Positions 1-8,639 of a stretch of 64,000 nt of DNA are shown here, in pieces. Numbering within the stretch: position 1 is the stretch's first letter; each line of letters opens with the position of its first letter. The notes beneath the pieces are model-generated. The model saw nothing but the letters and a program-made list of their open reading frames with translations, searched no databases and had not been told where the DNA came from. Location of the stretch: positions 62,001 through 126,000 of the forward strand of contig NZ_JAMQHS010000002.1 of NCBI RefSeq assembly GCF_023845585.1, given 5' to 3'. Origin of the DNA: Clostridium sp. CMCC3677. GTDB lineage: Bacteria; Bacillota; Clostridia; Clostridiales; Clostridiaceae. A program made the position numbers and the translations under genes.

Positions 1-116
1 AGTAACTATTAATTATTTATAAACATAAATTTAAGAATAGATTAAGGAAACATGTAAATTAGCTATGTTAATATATTAGTATAATAATTTAAAATGAGAA
101 AATTCAGGAGGATACT

Positions 117-326
117 ATGGAAAAACGTCAATATGTTTGTTCAAAATGCGGATGCAATAGATACGAAAGTGATCAATTTCAAGCAACTGGTGGAAATTTT
201 GCTAAAATATTTGATATTCAAAATAAGAAGTTTATTACAATTTCTTGTTCTCAATGTGGCTATACAGAATTGTACAAGGCTAATACGAAGAATGGATGGA
301 ATATATTAGATTTTCTAATGAGTTAA
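117..326 (+). CDS. Small zinc-ribbon protein (69 aa)
   Basis: A 69-residue protein with two CxxC pairs, CSKCGC near residues 8-13 and CSQCGY near 44-49, which is the usual four-cysteine zinc-ribbon arrangement. The ATG at 117 follows a CAGGAGGA ribosome-binding site at 105-112. The spacing between the two knuckles and the conserved TGG...F stretch between them resemble small clostridial and bacillar zinc-ribbon proteins of unknown function. There is no signal peptide or membrane segment, so a cytoplasmic protein is expected. It stands alone, followed by about 130 bases with no clear feature before the tail of the convergent AraC gene. I do not assign a specific function. Confidence 0.75.
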   Translation: MEKRQYVCSKCGCNRYESDQFQATGGNFAKIFDIQNKKFITISCSQCGYTELYKANTKNGWNILDFLMS

Positions 327-459
327 ATTTATTTATGAAAGATGAACTCAGGTAAAAAAGAGTCTATATAATAGTATAAATTCCATTATGATAGACAAAT
401 ATAAAAATATATGTAATAGTAGCTAGTCTTAAATTTATAAATTAGCTACTATTTTTTTA

Positions 460-1338
460 TTATTTAAAGCCTATTTTGAATTCTTTAGGGGTTACATTAT
501 ACTTTTCTTTAAAACTTCTTATAAAATAAGAAATATTACTAAAACCAACTTCTAATGATATTTCAGTTATAGATAAATCAGTATTTGAAATTAAATTTGC
601 AGCTTTTTCTAATCTATAATTTTTTATAAATTGAATGCAGGTTTTACCAGTGTACTTTTTGAAAAATCTCATAAAGTGATATTGATTGTAATGGCATATA
701 GAAGAAAGTGTATTAATATCTATTTCTTTATTATAATTTTCTTGTATGTATTTGAGTATAATTTTAATTTTTTCAATTTTTTCTTTATTTAAATATGTAT
801 TATTTGTTTTCTTTTTTATCAAATTAAATTTAAATAGAAGAGAAAAATATCTAAAAAGCAATGATTTGATTTCTAGTTCAAAACCATAATATTTTGAATT
901 ATAAGTATCAGTAATATTTAATATTATATTTTTTAATTCATCATTAATAAGAGAATCTTTATTAATAATTACTGGAAGTTCAAATTCATTATTTATTATA
1001 GGAGTTATAAAGTTAACGGAACAATTATCAATAATATTGCTATTTAATTGTTCCATATTGAAAACAATAGAATTCCAAGTGCTAGAATGATTTTCTTCAG
1101 TACTAAAATAATGAAGAAATCCGCTATTTATTAGGATTATATCACCTTTTTTACAAGTATAAGAATCTGCATTGATTTTTAAATTAAATTGTCCAGATAA
1201 AACTAAAATTAATTCTAGTTCATTATGCCAATGTGCTGTTATTGATTTTTCAATATTACCTAAGGAAACATTATATATGCCTAGCGGTAGTAAAAAACTA
1301 CCATGTTCTCTTTTTTCTCTACAATTATCTTTTATCAT
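460..1338 (-). CDS. AraC-family transcriptional regulator with N-terminal cupin domain
   Basis: A 292-residue regulator. The N-terminal part has an AraC-type cupin sensor pattern (HWHNELELILVLSGQ near residue 36, followed by KKGDIILINSGFLHYF). The C-terminal 100 residues contain two helix-turn-helix motifs typical of AraC/XylS proteins (CHYNQYHFMRFFKKYTGKT, then LEVGFSNISYFIRSFKEKYNVTPKEF). Such proteins usually bind a small ligand, often a sugar, and activate an adjacent gene. It is divergent from the acetyltransferase and DUF1349 gene pair, with 164 bases between, so that pair is the simplest target (inference). The start lacks a strong ribosome-binding site (GGTGAT only). Confidence 0.9.
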   Translation of the reverse strand: MIKDNCREKREHGSFLLPLGIYNVSLGNIEKSITAHWHNELELILVLSGQFNLKINADSYTCKKGDIILINSGFLHYFSTEENHSSTWNSIVFNMEQLNSNIIDNCSVNFITPIINNEFELPVIINKDSLINDELKNIILNITDTYNSKYYGFELEIKSLLFRYFSLLFKFNLIKKKTNNTYLNKEKIEKIKIILKYIQENYNKEIDINTLSSICHYNQYHFMRFFKKYTGKTCIQFIKNYRLEKAANLISNTDLSITEISLEVGFSNISYFIRSFKEKYNVTPKEFKIGFK

Positions 1339-1502
1339 TTTATCACCATTAATGTCAGTTTTGTGTTATTTATTATCAATTTATTGCAAGTATATATTAC
1401 TTTTATTAAATATAATATCATTATAGAGATATTTTGCAAGAAACAAAAGCAAAATAAGTAAAGTTTATTTATAAATTAGAATATATTAAAGGAGAATTAA
1501 TT

Positions 1503-2063
1503 ATGACTGAAAAAGAAAAAATGTTAAATGGAGACTTATATTTAGCTCTTGGAGAAGATCTATTTTCTGAAAGACAACATGCTAAAGAGGTGATTTTTGA
1601 ATTTAACTCATTACATCCGAGTGAAGTAGAAAAAAGAAATGAACTAATTGCAAAGCTATTTGGATATGTGGGTGAAAATTTTTATATAGAACCACCTTTT
1701 AGATGTGACTATGGATACAATATTCATTGGGGTGAAAATTCTTATGTAAATTATAATTGTACAATATTAGATTGTGCTAAAGTAACAATAGGAAAGGATG
1801 TACTTATAGGTCCTAATGTGAATATTTTTACAGCAGGACATCCATTATCACCTTCACAAAGAATTTCAGGGCTAGAGTATGCACATCCTATTGAAATAGG
1901 AGATGGAGCTTGGATTGGTGGAGGAACAACTATAAATCCAGGAGTTAAAATAGGGAGAAATGCAGTAATTGGATCAGGAAGTGTTGTTACAAAAGATATT
2001 CCAGATAATGCAGTAGCTGTAGGAAATCCTTGTAGAGTTATAAGAATTATAGATGAAGAATAA
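1503..2063 (+). CDS. Maltose/galactoside-type O-acetyltransferase (left-handed beta-helix)
   Basis: A 186-residue member of the maltose/galactoside acetyltransferase family (LacA/Maa/NodL). It has an N-terminal helical cap (MTEKEKMLNGDLYLALGEDL) and then hexapeptide repeats forming a left-handed beta-helix. The hallmark NxxxxDCAKVTIG stretch, TAGHP with the catalytic histidine, and IEIGDGAWIGGG near the C-terminal half are all visible. It transfers an acetyl group from acetyl-CoA to a sugar hydroxyl in the cytoplasm. ATG 1503 follows AAAGGAGAA. The DUF1349 gene starts 20 bases downstream, so the two probably form one transcript. The divergent AraC gene suggests sugar-linked control. The exact acceptor sugar cannot be read from sequence. 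Confidence 0.92.
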   Translation: MTEKEKMLNGDLYLALGEDLFSERQHAKEVIFEFNSLHPSEVEKRNELIAKLFGYVGENFYIEPPFRCDYGYNIHWGENSYVNYNCTILDCAKVTIGKDVLIGPNVNIFTAGHPLSPSQRISGLEYAHPIEIGDGAWIGGGTTINPGVKIGRNAVIGSGSVVTKDIPDNAVAVGNPCRVIRIIDEE

Positions 2064-2083
2064 TACTAAATGGAGGGAAAATA

Positions 2084-2671
2084 ATGTTATTTAAAAATAA
2101 TGAAGCGTCTTGGATTTTTGAACCCAAAACATATATTATATCAGATGAAAAGATTGTTATTAAAACTGAGCCAGGAACAGATCTTTGGCAAAGAACTTAT
2201 TATGGATTTCAAAACAATAATGCACCGGCATTGTTAGTTAGCACAAATGAAAAAAAATTTTCTTTTGTAGTGAAAACTCAATTTGACAGTAATCATCGTT
2301 TTGATCAATGTGGTGTTATAATTTACCAAGATAGTGATAATTGGTTTAAAGCATCTATTGAATATCAAAATGAAGAATACCAAAGACTTGGAAGTGTAGT
2401 AACTAATTATGGTTATTCGGATTGGGCAACTACTGATATTTCTGCAAAATACAAACAAATGTATTATCGACTTAGTCGCCGTGAAAATGATTATTGTATT
2501 GAAAATTCATATGACGGAGTTAATTTTAAACAAATGAGAATTTTCCATTTATTTAAAGCAAGTGATGAAATACGTATAGGAGTATATGCTTGTAGTCCGG
2601 AAAAATCTTCATTTAATGCTGTGTTTACAGAAATACAATTTACAGAATGCAAATGGCCAGCTCATAAATAA
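2084..2671 (+). CDS. DUF1349 protein (concanavalin-like beta-sandwich)
   Basis: A 195-residue protein matching the DUF1349 family, whose members fold as a concanavalin A-like sandwich. Characteristic stretches are QCGVIIYQDSDNWFKASIEY near the centre and SYDGVNFKQMR followed by IRIGVYACSPE in the C-terminal third. ATG 2084 lies 10 bases after TGGAGGG, directly downstream of the acetyltransferase, so co-transcription is likely. There is no signal peptide. Family members are often found beside sugar metabolism genes, but no enzymatic activity is established, and I infer only a carbohydrate-related role from context. Confidence 0.85.
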   Translation: MLFKNNEASWIFEPKTYIISDEKIVIKTEPGTDLWQRTYYGFQNNNAPALLVSTNEKKFSFVVKTQFDSNHRFDQCGVIIYQDSDNWFKASIEYQNEEYQRLGSVVTNYGYSDWATTDISAKYKQMYYRLSRRENDYCIENSYDGVNFKQMRIFHLFKASDEIRIGVYACSPEKSSFNAVFTEIQFTECKWPAHK

Positions 2672-2856
2672 ATATTAAAGATTTTACTATAATGCTATAA
2701 AAATAAATATCCAATATTTAGATTATGCTTATTATACTATAGATATGATAATTCATTAATATTGATTTAAAACACATTCTAATATTATGACCAAGTGTAA
2801 CAATAGGTATTTGCTTTAATAAAATATTAATAAGTAATTGATTAAAGGAGATATTT

Positions 2857-3369
2857 ATGAGTTACACTACAAATAGACAACCACAAGGAATTTTAAAAAA
2901 TATTGAAACTTTTTTTAGAGAAGGAATGATTGCTGAAATAGTTGCAATAAATGATTATAGTTATTTTATAAGTTTAACTGATAATAAAGAAGTAAAAGAT
3001 ATATTCCATCATATAATGGAGGAAGAAAAAAGGCATTATGGACTGTTTTTGCAAGCATTAAGAAGTGTAGATAAAGAGCAAGCAGCAGTAAAGGCTGAAG
3101 TAGATGAACATCTAGAAATATCATCAAAGGAAAAATATAAAGAATATAATGGTAAGGGAAGTAAAAGCAATTTACTTACTCATATAAGAGATGCTATAAA
3201 AGGTGAACTAGAAGCTATAGTATTATATGAATTTTTTATTGAAAATCTAGAAAATGAAAAGGCCATAGAACTTATAAAAGAAATAACTAAAGATGAAAAG
3301 GAACATGTGGAGGAATTAACAAAAACATTGGTTATTTTAGATAAACATAAATATAATAATATAGTATAA
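2857..3369 (+). CDS. Ferritin-like/rubrerythrin-type diiron protein
   Basis: A 170-residue all-helical protein. Two Glu...ExxH motif sets appear: EIVAINDYSYF with EEEKRHYGLF in the first helix pair, and GELEAIVLYEFF with KDEKEHVEEL in the second. This is the diiron-ligand pattern of ferritin-like and rubrerythrin-type proteins. No C-terminal rubredoxin domain (CxxC pairs) is present, so it is an erythrin-only form. In anaerobes such proteins reduce peroxide or store iron; which applies here is not decidable. ATG 2857 follows AAAGGAGAT. A strong bidirectional terminator follows and separates it from the convergent motB. Confidence 0.85.
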   Translation: MSYTTNRQPQGILKNIETFFREGMIAEIVAINDYSYFISLTDNKEVKDIFHHIMEEEKRHYGLFLQALRSVDKEQAAVKAEVDEHLEISSKEKYKEYNGKGSKSNLLTHIRDAIKGELEAIVLYEFFIENLENEKAIELIKEITKDEKEHVEELTKTLVILDKHKYNNIV

Positions 3370-3375
3370 ATATAT

Positions 3376-3415
3376 AAAAACAAGGAAGAACTTTAAGTGT
3401 TCTTCCTTGTTTTTA
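3376..3415. terminator. Bidirectional rho-independent terminator
   Basis: A perfect inverted repeat (AAACAAGGAAGAAC / GTTCTTCCTTGTTT) with A-rich and T-rich flanks between the convergent ferritin-like gene and motB. It can stop transcription from both sides. Confidence 0.9.
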
Positions 3416-3430
3416 TATGGTTGATTTTTA

Positions 3431-4159
3431 TTATTTCTTTTCTGCTGGGTACTTACGACCTACAAAAATTTCCACTCTTCGATTTTTAGCTTTACCTTCA
3501 TCTGTAGAATTATCAAATTTAGGTTTTTGATCACCATAAGCTTGAATTGATATTTTTTCTTGTTTAATGCCTCCTGAACCAACCATAAAATTCATTACAT
3601 TTATAGCACGTATTGCACTTAAATCCCAATTAGAACGGAAGTTAGTATTATTAATTGGAACATTGTCTGTATGTCCTACAATTTTAATATCATTATCTAG
3701 ACCCTGAAGCATGCCAGAAATTTTTAAAAGTAATGGATGTACATTTTTTAACACATCTGCATCACCTGAATTAAAAAGTATAACATCCTGTATTGAAACT
3801 TCTAATCCACCTTCATTAAGATCAACCTTAACTTTATCAGAATATCCTTGTTGACTAATTTCTTTCTCTAACATTTGCTTTACTTCATTCATTTTTCCGT
3901 CTTCAATTGTAGAATTATTAGACTCTGATATACTAGCTTCCTCCGTAGACATAGCGGGGTTTCCGCCTTTCATTGCACTGTTAGTACCTGAAAAAATAAC
4001 GCTGAATTGTTCACTAGCTTGTTGTAGCTTTTGGTTATCTACTTTACTCATAGCAAACATAACAATAAAGAGAGCTAATAAAAGTGTTAGCATATCTGCA
4101 TACGGAATAAGCCATGTTTCGTCAACATGTTCTTCATGATGTTCTTTTTTCTTTTTCAT
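3431..4159 (-). CDS. motB: MotB flagellar stator protein
   Basis: A 242-residue stator subunit. The N-terminus has a short charged cytoplasmic tail (MKKKKEHHEEHVDETW), then one membrane helix containing PYADMLTLLLALFIVMFA, where D22 is the conserved proton- or ion-binding aspartate. The C-terminal half is an OmpA-like peptidoglycan-binding domain (VGHTDNVPINN, SNWDLSAIRAINVMNFM, KNRRVEIFV). With MotA it forms the ion channel that powers flagellar rotation. Start ATG with AAAGGAGAATAAGG. It follows motA after 23 bases in one operon. The DUF3450-like linker is short, as in other Firmicute MotB proteins. Confidence 0.96.
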   Translation of the reverse strand: MKKKKEHHEEHVDETWLIPYADMLTLLLALFIVMFAMSKVDNQKLQQASEQFSVIFSGTNSAMKGGNPAMSTEEASISESNNSTIEDGKMNEVKQMLEKEISQQGYSDKVKVDLNEGGLEVSIQDVILFNSGDADVLKNVHPLLLKISGMLQGLDNDIKIVGHTDNVPINNTNFRSNWDLSAIRAINVMNFMVGSGGIKQEKISIQAYGDQKPKFDNSTDEGKAKNRRVEIFVGRKYPAEKK

Positions 4160-4182
4160 CCTTATTCTCCTTTGATTTAAGT

Positions 4183-4962
4183 TTAATTATTCATTCTCTC
4201 AATTTCAGCTCTATCTTTTGGTGGTAACATACCAACTAGTTTTCTTTCAATACTCTTTGGATTTGCGCTTGATTGAATAGCTAAAACCCCTTCAAATATA
4301 ATATACATATTACTTATTTCTTCATGAGATTTTCTTTTTAGTCTAGAGGCAAAAGGATGACAAACTACGTAACCAACGAAAATACCATAAAGCGTTGCAA
4401 CGAATGCTCCCGCTATCATGTGACCCAATTTTTCAGTATCATTTAAGTTTCCAAGAGCACCAATTAAACCAACAACTGCTCCTAAAACTCCAAGTGTTGG
4501 TGCAGCACCACCTGCTGCTGTAAAAATAGCAGCACCATTACGATGTCTTTCTTCTGTGCTCTCAATCTCCATTTCCAAAGTATCTCTTATTACTTCTGAG
4601 TCTAAACCATCCACTACCATTTCTAAACCTTTTTTCATAAATTTGTTTTCCATTTTTTGTACTGTACCTTCAAGCGATAATAATCCATTTTTTCTAGTTA
4701 ATTGCGATATTTCAACAAGTTGTTTTATAATTGAAACTGGATCTTCACCTTTTCTTTCTTTAAAAAGAACACCCATAATTTTAGGAATTGAAAGAAACTC
4801 TTTTTTCGGAAAAGAGTTCATTACTGCAGCAGTAGTACCAATAAGAATTATAATAGCTGCAGCAGGATTTAATAATACTGCAACATTCGCACCTTTTACA
4901 ATCATCCCTACAACTACTGCAAGAAGACCTGTAATAACACCTATAATCAAAAAAATATCCAT
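4183..4962 (-). CDS. motA: MotA flagellar stator protein
   Basis: A 259-residue protein with four predicted membrane helices: two near residues 5-50, and two near 150-205 containing GGAAPTLGVLGAVVGLIGAL and GAFVATLYGIFVGYV. The large cytoplasmic loop between carries the charged residues that contact FliG. This is the MotA/TolQ/ExbB arrangement, and motB directly downstream confirms the assignment. The gene is preceded by an unusually G-rich ribosome-binding site (CGGGGGGAATAAAC-ATG). No convincing sigma-D promoter was found in the 760 bases upstream. Confidence 0.96.
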   Translation of the reverse strand: MDIFLIIGVITGLLAVVVGMIVKGANVAVLLNPAAAIIILIGTTAAVMNSFPKKEFLSIPKIMGVLFKERKGEDPVSIIKQLVEISQLTRKNGLLSLEGTVQKMENKFMKKGLEMVVDGLDSEVIRDTLEMEIESTEERHRNGAAIFTAAGGAAPTLGVLGAVVGLIGALGNLNDTEKLGHMIAGAFVATLYGIFVGYVVCHPFASRLKRKSHEEISNMYIIFEGVLAIQSSANPKSIERKLVGMLPPKDRAEIERMNN

Positions 4963-5464
4963 GTTTATTCCCCCCGGAATATATGTTTTAAATTATGTAA
5001 AATAAATATAGAAAAACAAATTATATGTATTTCTAAATAAGACTTATATATTATAAAAAGCAATCTATATATTGGTAATATAATACATATATGTATTAAG
5101 ATTAAGAGCGGCATATGTATTAAAATTACATATAAATTAACTTATTTTTTTATTAGTTTATTACATCTTATTATAAAATTTTTATAAAGTTATAATATCA
5201 CAATATTTAAAAAGCTAAAAGTATATTTTAAAAGTATTTCGACAAAATTTCACATTATTATTAAATACTATATTTTTTAATAGATATTATATAAAAAGTT
5301 TATTAGAATATATGCCAATAAAGGGAGAATGTAAAAGTGATTAAATGATGCAACAAAAAAATTTTTAGTAATAAAAAATATTGGATTATTAGAGTGTTGA
5401 TATATAAGAGTTAAGAAATATGATTAATCCTATATTAATATTATCGCAGTTTTTTAATTAAATT
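4963..5464. other. AT-rich intergenic stretch upstream of motA
   Basis: About 500 bases without a supported gene. It contains several ACATATATGT-like short palindromes near 5085-5100, which may belong to the motA promoter region on the minus strand, but no clear -35/-10 pair could be assigned. Confidence 0.4.
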
Positions 5465-5493
5465 TGACTTACTAAAGAGCATATAGTACACTG
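5465..5493 (+). promoter_or_regulatory. Sigma-A promoter of hairpin-rich leader
   Basis: TTGACT at 5465-5470, a 17-base spacer, and TACACT at 5488-5493. This near-consensus promoter is followed within 10 bases by the structured region ending in two terminator-like hairpins, so it probably drives a small RNA or a regulated leader of the downstream cluster. Confidence 0.65.
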
Positions 5494-5509
5494 TACACGT
5501 ATTAAATAA

Positions 5510-5612
5510 TAAAGACAGTTCGTGTAACCATCCTGTCTATAAACAAAACTAGGGCGTAACTACCCGTATAGGTAGTTTTTTTGTTTAAGGGCGGTTTTTG
5601 CCCTTTTTTATT
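5510..5612 (+). ncRNA. Candidate structured leader or small RNA with two terminators
   Basis: After the promoter at 5465-5493 come a hairpin AGACAG...CTGTCT (about 5513-5540), a terminator-like hairpin ACTACC-CGTATA-GGTAGT followed by seven T (about 5559-5585), and a second one GGGC-GGTTTTT-GCCC followed by T-rich sequence (about 5588-5611). I do not recognise a known riboswitch class. It may be an independent RNA of about 85-110 nt or a transcription-attenuation leader for the gene starting at 5732. Confidence 0.5.
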
Positions 5613-5650
5613 TGCAAAAAAATTAATTAGTAGCCTATTTTTTAGTAGAA

Positions 5651-5690
5651 TGTTGATATATGTATAAGTAAAGTTGGACAGAATAATTAT
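5651..5690 (+). repeat. Dispersed repeat, type B copy
   Basis: The sequence TGTTGATATATGTATAAG followed by TAAAGTTGGACAGAATAATT recurs with few changes at 15089-15116 and 33358-33395. It is most likely one end of a small non-autonomous repeat (MITE-like). Confidence 0.55.
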
Positions 5691-5731
5691 ATAGTTTATG
5701 CCCTTTATCAATATGTAAGGAGGTCTTGATT

Positions 5732-6733
5732 ATGAAAAAAATAGGGTTAACAACAACAGTTCCAGTAGAGGTTCTTATTGCAGCAGGATATACACCTGTA
5801 GATTTAAATAACATTTTTATAACCTCTACTGATTATTCAAAATACATAGATATAGCAGAAATAGATGGGTTTCCTAAAAGTTTATGCGCTTGGATAAAGG
5901 GAATTTATGGCGCATGTATAGAAAATGATATTAAAGAAATAGTTGGAGTTATGGAAGGAGACTGTTCTAATACTAAAGTTCTTATTGAGGTACTTGAATT
6001 AAAAGGAATTAAGGTTTATCCATTTTCATTTCCACATAGTCATAAAATAGAAGATATAGAAAATGAAATAAGAAAGTTTATGACTATCTTTAATGTAAGT
6101 CTTGAAGAAATTGAAATAGTTAGAAAAAGACTAAATGAAATTAGGCAATTATCAAAACAAATTGATGAATTAACATATATACATAATAAAGCTAGTGGAT
6201 TTGAAAATCATTTATATCAAGTAAGTTTAAGTGATTTTAATGGAGACTTAAATGTTTTTAAAGCAGATTTAAAAAAAGTTATTGACGATATAAAGAAAAG
6301 AGAACAACTAAATAAAAAACTAAGATTAGGATATATAGGTGTTCCACCTATGACTAGTGATATATATGAATTTGTTGAAAATTTAAATGCTCATTTTGTA
6401 TATAATGAAGTGCAAAGAGAATTTGCTTTTCCTAGAGTAGATAAAGCAGTAAGTATATTTGAGCAATATTATGATTACACTTATCCTTATAACACTGAAT
6501 TTAGAATTATGGAATTAAAAAAGCAAATTAGAGATAGAAAATTAGATGGAATAATTCATTACACTCAAGCTTTTTGTCATAGAGCAGTTGAGGATATAGT
6601 CTTAAAAAAGCAATTAGATATTCCAATATTGAATATTGAAGGCGATAAATTAAATACATTAGATGCAAGAACAAAACTTAGATTAGAAGCTTTTCTTGAT
6701 ATGCTATTGGATTTAAAGGAGATTAAAGAATGA
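5732..6733 (+). CDS. 2-hydroxyacyl-CoA dehydratase family (HgdB-like / double-cubane-type) protein
   Basis: A 333-residue protein resembling HgdB/FldB/BcrC-type subunits and the single-subunit double-cubane cluster proteins. Cysteines in SLCAWIKG, YGACIEND, GDCSNT and FCHRA are at places where the family binds iron-sulfur clusters. Its activase follows with an ATGA overlap, the standard arrangement: the activase injects an electron, driven by ATP, into this partner for a difficult reduction or dehydration. Start ATG 5732 is chosen over TTG 5726 because AAGGAGG (5717-5723) is correctly spaced. The next genes are queD, queE, folE and queC, with no acyl-CoA genes nearby, so the natural substrate is uncertain and need not be a hydroxyacyl-CoA. 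Confidence 0.82.
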   Translation: MKKIGLTTTVPVEVLIAAGYTPVDLNNIFITSTDYSKYIDIAEIDGFPKSLCAWIKGIYGACIENDIKEIVGVMEGDCSNTKVLIEVLELKGIKVYPFSFPHSHKIEDIENEIRKFMTIFNVSLEEIEIVRKRLNEIRQLSKQIDELTYIHNKASGFENHLYQVSLSDFNGDLNVFKADLKKVIDDIKKREQLNKKLRLGYIGVPPMTSDIYEFVENLNAHFVYNEVQREFAFPRVDKAVSIFEQYYDYTYPYNTEFRIMELKKQIRDRKLDGIIHYTQAFCHRAVEDIVLKKQLDIPILNIEGDKLNTLDARTKLRLEAFLDMLLDLKEIKE

Positions 6734-7491
6734 GAATATTAGGAATAGATCTTGGAAGTAGGGAAGTTAAAATTGCTTTAATGGATGACAATAAGATAAT
6801 AGAAATGAAAAAGATAAGTACCATGAGCTTTTATAGAGATTATTGCAGTTTTGATGGTAGGGTAATAGTAGATTTAGAAAAGCTTAATATAAGACCAATT
6901 GATAAAGCTGTTTCAACAGGCTATGGAAAAAATAATACGGATTTAAAACTTTTTACTCCTATAAATGAATTAAAAGCTCATATTTATGGAGCAATTTATC
7001 AAACTGAATTAAAAGATTTTATACTTTTAGATATAGGCGGTCAGGATGTTAAAGTGATAAAAGTAGAGAAAGGCATTATTGAAGATTTAGAACTTAATGA
7101 AAAATGTGCTGCCTCTTGTGGAAGATACTTAGAAAATATGGCTAATGTGCTTGAAATATCTATTGATGAAATGAGTAAACACTCAGAAAATCCCATTGAT
7201 CTAAATTCAACTTGTGCAGTATTTTCTGAATCAGAGTTAATTGGAAAAATAGCGGAAGGTGTAAGTATAGAAAGATTATGTGCAGGAGTTAATTATTCTC
7301 TTTATAAAAGACTATGCCCTCTTTTAAGTAAATTTAAAGGAAAAAAATTAATTATAACTGGTGGTGTTGCAACCAATACTTCAATAAAAAAATATCTAAA
7401 AAATGATTATGAAGAAGTAGTAGAAGTAAAACAGCCACAATTTAATGGAGCAATTGGATGCTGCTATTATGGGAGTAAGGTGCTATGTTAA
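6730..7491 (+). CDS. 2-hydroxyacyl-CoA dehydratase activase (ASKHA ATPase)
   Basis: A 253-residue ATPase of the BadF/BadG/HgdC family. It begins MRILGIDLGSREVKIALM (phosphate-binding loop of the actin-like fold). It also has DIGGQDVKVIK, the paired cysteines of KCAASCGRYLE and NSTCAVFSESE that hold the dimer-bridging 4Fe-4S cluster, and ITGGVATN near the C-terminus. It hydrolyses ATP to send a low-potential electron to the partner encoded immediately upstream. ATG 6730 overlaps the partner's TGA (ATGA), indicating translational coupling. It is slightly short for the family (usually about 255-260 aa) but looks complete. Confidence 0.93.
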   Translation: MRILGIDLGSREVKIALMDDNKIIEMKKISTMSFYRDYCSFDGRVIVDLEKLNIRPIDKAVSTGYGKNNTDLKLFTPINELKAHIYGAIYQTELKDFILLDIGGQDVKVIKVEKGIIEDLELNEKCAASCGRYLENMANVLEISIDEMSKHSENPIDLNSTCAVFSESELIGKIAEGVSIERLCAGVNYSLYKRLCPLLSKFKGKKLIITGGVATNTSIKKYLKNDYEEVVEVKQPQFNGAIGCCYYGSKVLC

Positions 7492-7539
7492 AAACATAGA
7501 TTTGAAGAAATATTCAATAGGTTATTGGAGGAAATAATT

Positions 7540-7971
7540 ATGTATATTTTAAAAGCAGAACATAGTTTTGATAGTGCCCATTTTCTTGCTAGATATAAAG
7601 GAAAATGTGGAAATATTCATGGACATAGATGGAAGGTTGAAATTGAAATACAATCAGAAACCTTAGTAAAAGGTGGGCAACTTGATGGTATGTTAATAGA
7701 CTTTGGGGATTTAAAGAAAGATGTTAAAGATATGGTAGATTATTATGATCATGCATTGATTATAGAAGAAGGGACTATGAGGAAAGAAACATTAAACTGT
7801 ATAAAACAAGATGGATTTAAAGTAATAGACGTTAATTTTAGGCCAACAGCTGAAAACTTTGCAGCATTTTTCTTTAAAACAATGAAAAACAAGGGATATA
7901 ACGTAAAAAGAGCTACAGTTTATGAGACTCCTACCAATAGTGCTGTATATGAAGAAAGTGAGGGGTGTTAA
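7540..7971 (+). CDS. queD: 6-carboxytetrahydropterin synthase QueD
   Basis: A 143-residue QueD/PTPS-family enzyme that converts 7,8-dihydroneopterin triphosphate to 6-carboxy-5,6,7,8-tetrahydropterin, the first dedicated step to pre-queuosine. Zinc ligands are visible as AEHSFDSAH near the N-terminus and HGHRW around residue 30. The active-site Cys lies in KGKCGNIHGH, and the catalytic His is in YYDHALI. ATG 7540 is preferred over TTG 7525 because GGAGG (7527-7531) lies 8 bases upstream. It sits in a cluster with queE, folE and queC, giving a complete route from GTP to preQ0. Confidence 0.95.
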   Translation: MYILKAEHSFDSAHFLARYKGKCGNIHGHRWKVEIEIQSETLVKGGQLDGMLIDFGDLKKDVKDMVDYYDHALIIEEGTMRKETLNCIKQDGFKVIDVNFRPTAENFAAFFFKTMKNKGYNVKRATVYETPTNSAVYEESEGC

Positions 7972-7972
7972 A

Positions 7973-8638
7973 GTGAATTTTAAAGTAGTTGAAAAGTTTG
8001 TTAGCATTAATGGAGAAGGCCGCCTTTGTGGGCAATTAGCAGTATTTATAAGATTTGCAGGATGTAATTTAAATTGTAGCTATTGTGATACAATTTGGGC
8101 AAATGAAAAAAATGTTTCTTATAAGTTAATGTCTTCTAATGATATATATGAATATATTAAATCAACAAAAGTTAGAAACATAACTTTAACTGGAGGAGAA
8201 CCTCTTCTTCAAGAAGGAATAATAGAGCTATTAGAACTATTATTAAAAGATAATGAACTTTATGTTGAAATAGAAACTAATGGAAGTGTATTGATAGATC
8301 AGTTTTTAACTATGGAAAATCCTCCAAGTTTTACTATGGATTATAAACTTCCTTCAAGTAATATGGAAGGTAAAATGGAATTAGAGAATTTTAAATATTT
8401 AACTAATAAAGATACAGTGAAATTTGTATCAGGTAGCATTGAAGATTTAAAAAAAGCGAAATACATAATAGATACTTATAACCTTGTGGATAAAACTAGT
8501 GTATATATTAGTCCTGTATTTAGGGAAATTAATATGGATGATATAGTAGAATTTATGAAAGAAAATAATATGAATAAAGTTAATTTACAAATACAACTTC
8601 ATAAGGTTATATGGGAACCAAGCAAGAGGGGTGTATAA
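7973..8638 (+). CDS. queE: 7-carboxy-7-deazaguanine synthase QueE (radical SAM)
   Basis: A 221-residue radical-SAM enzyme. The cluster motif is [10 protein letters not shown] (CxxxCxxC), preceded by the family hallmark [25 protein letters not shown] in LTGGEPLLQ binds SAM. It rearranges 6-carboxytetrahydropterin to 7-carboxy-7-deazaguanine. The start is taken as GTG 7973, which follows AGGGG at 7961-7965 inside the end of queD; the longer open frame from 7922 would overlap queD by 50 bases and lacks a ribosome-binding site. It ends one base before the folE ATG, so the genes are probably translationally coupled. Confidence 0.95.
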   Translation: MNFKVVEKFVSINGEGRLCGQLAVFIRFAGCNLNCSYCDTIWANEKNVSYKLMSSNDIYEYIKSTKVRNITLTGGEPLLQEGIIELLELLLKDNELYVEIETNGSVLIDQFLTMENPPSFTMDYKLPSSNMEGKMELENFKYLTNKDTVKFVSGSIEDLKKAKYIIDTYNLVDKTSVYISPVFREINMDDIVEFMKENNMNKVNLQIQLHKVIWEPSKRGV

Positions 8639-8639
8639 T

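Noticed and set aside
5000..5130. Sigma-D (flagellar) promoter before motA
   Set aside because: A partial CCAATATA resembles the -10, but no TAAA at the proper distance was found.
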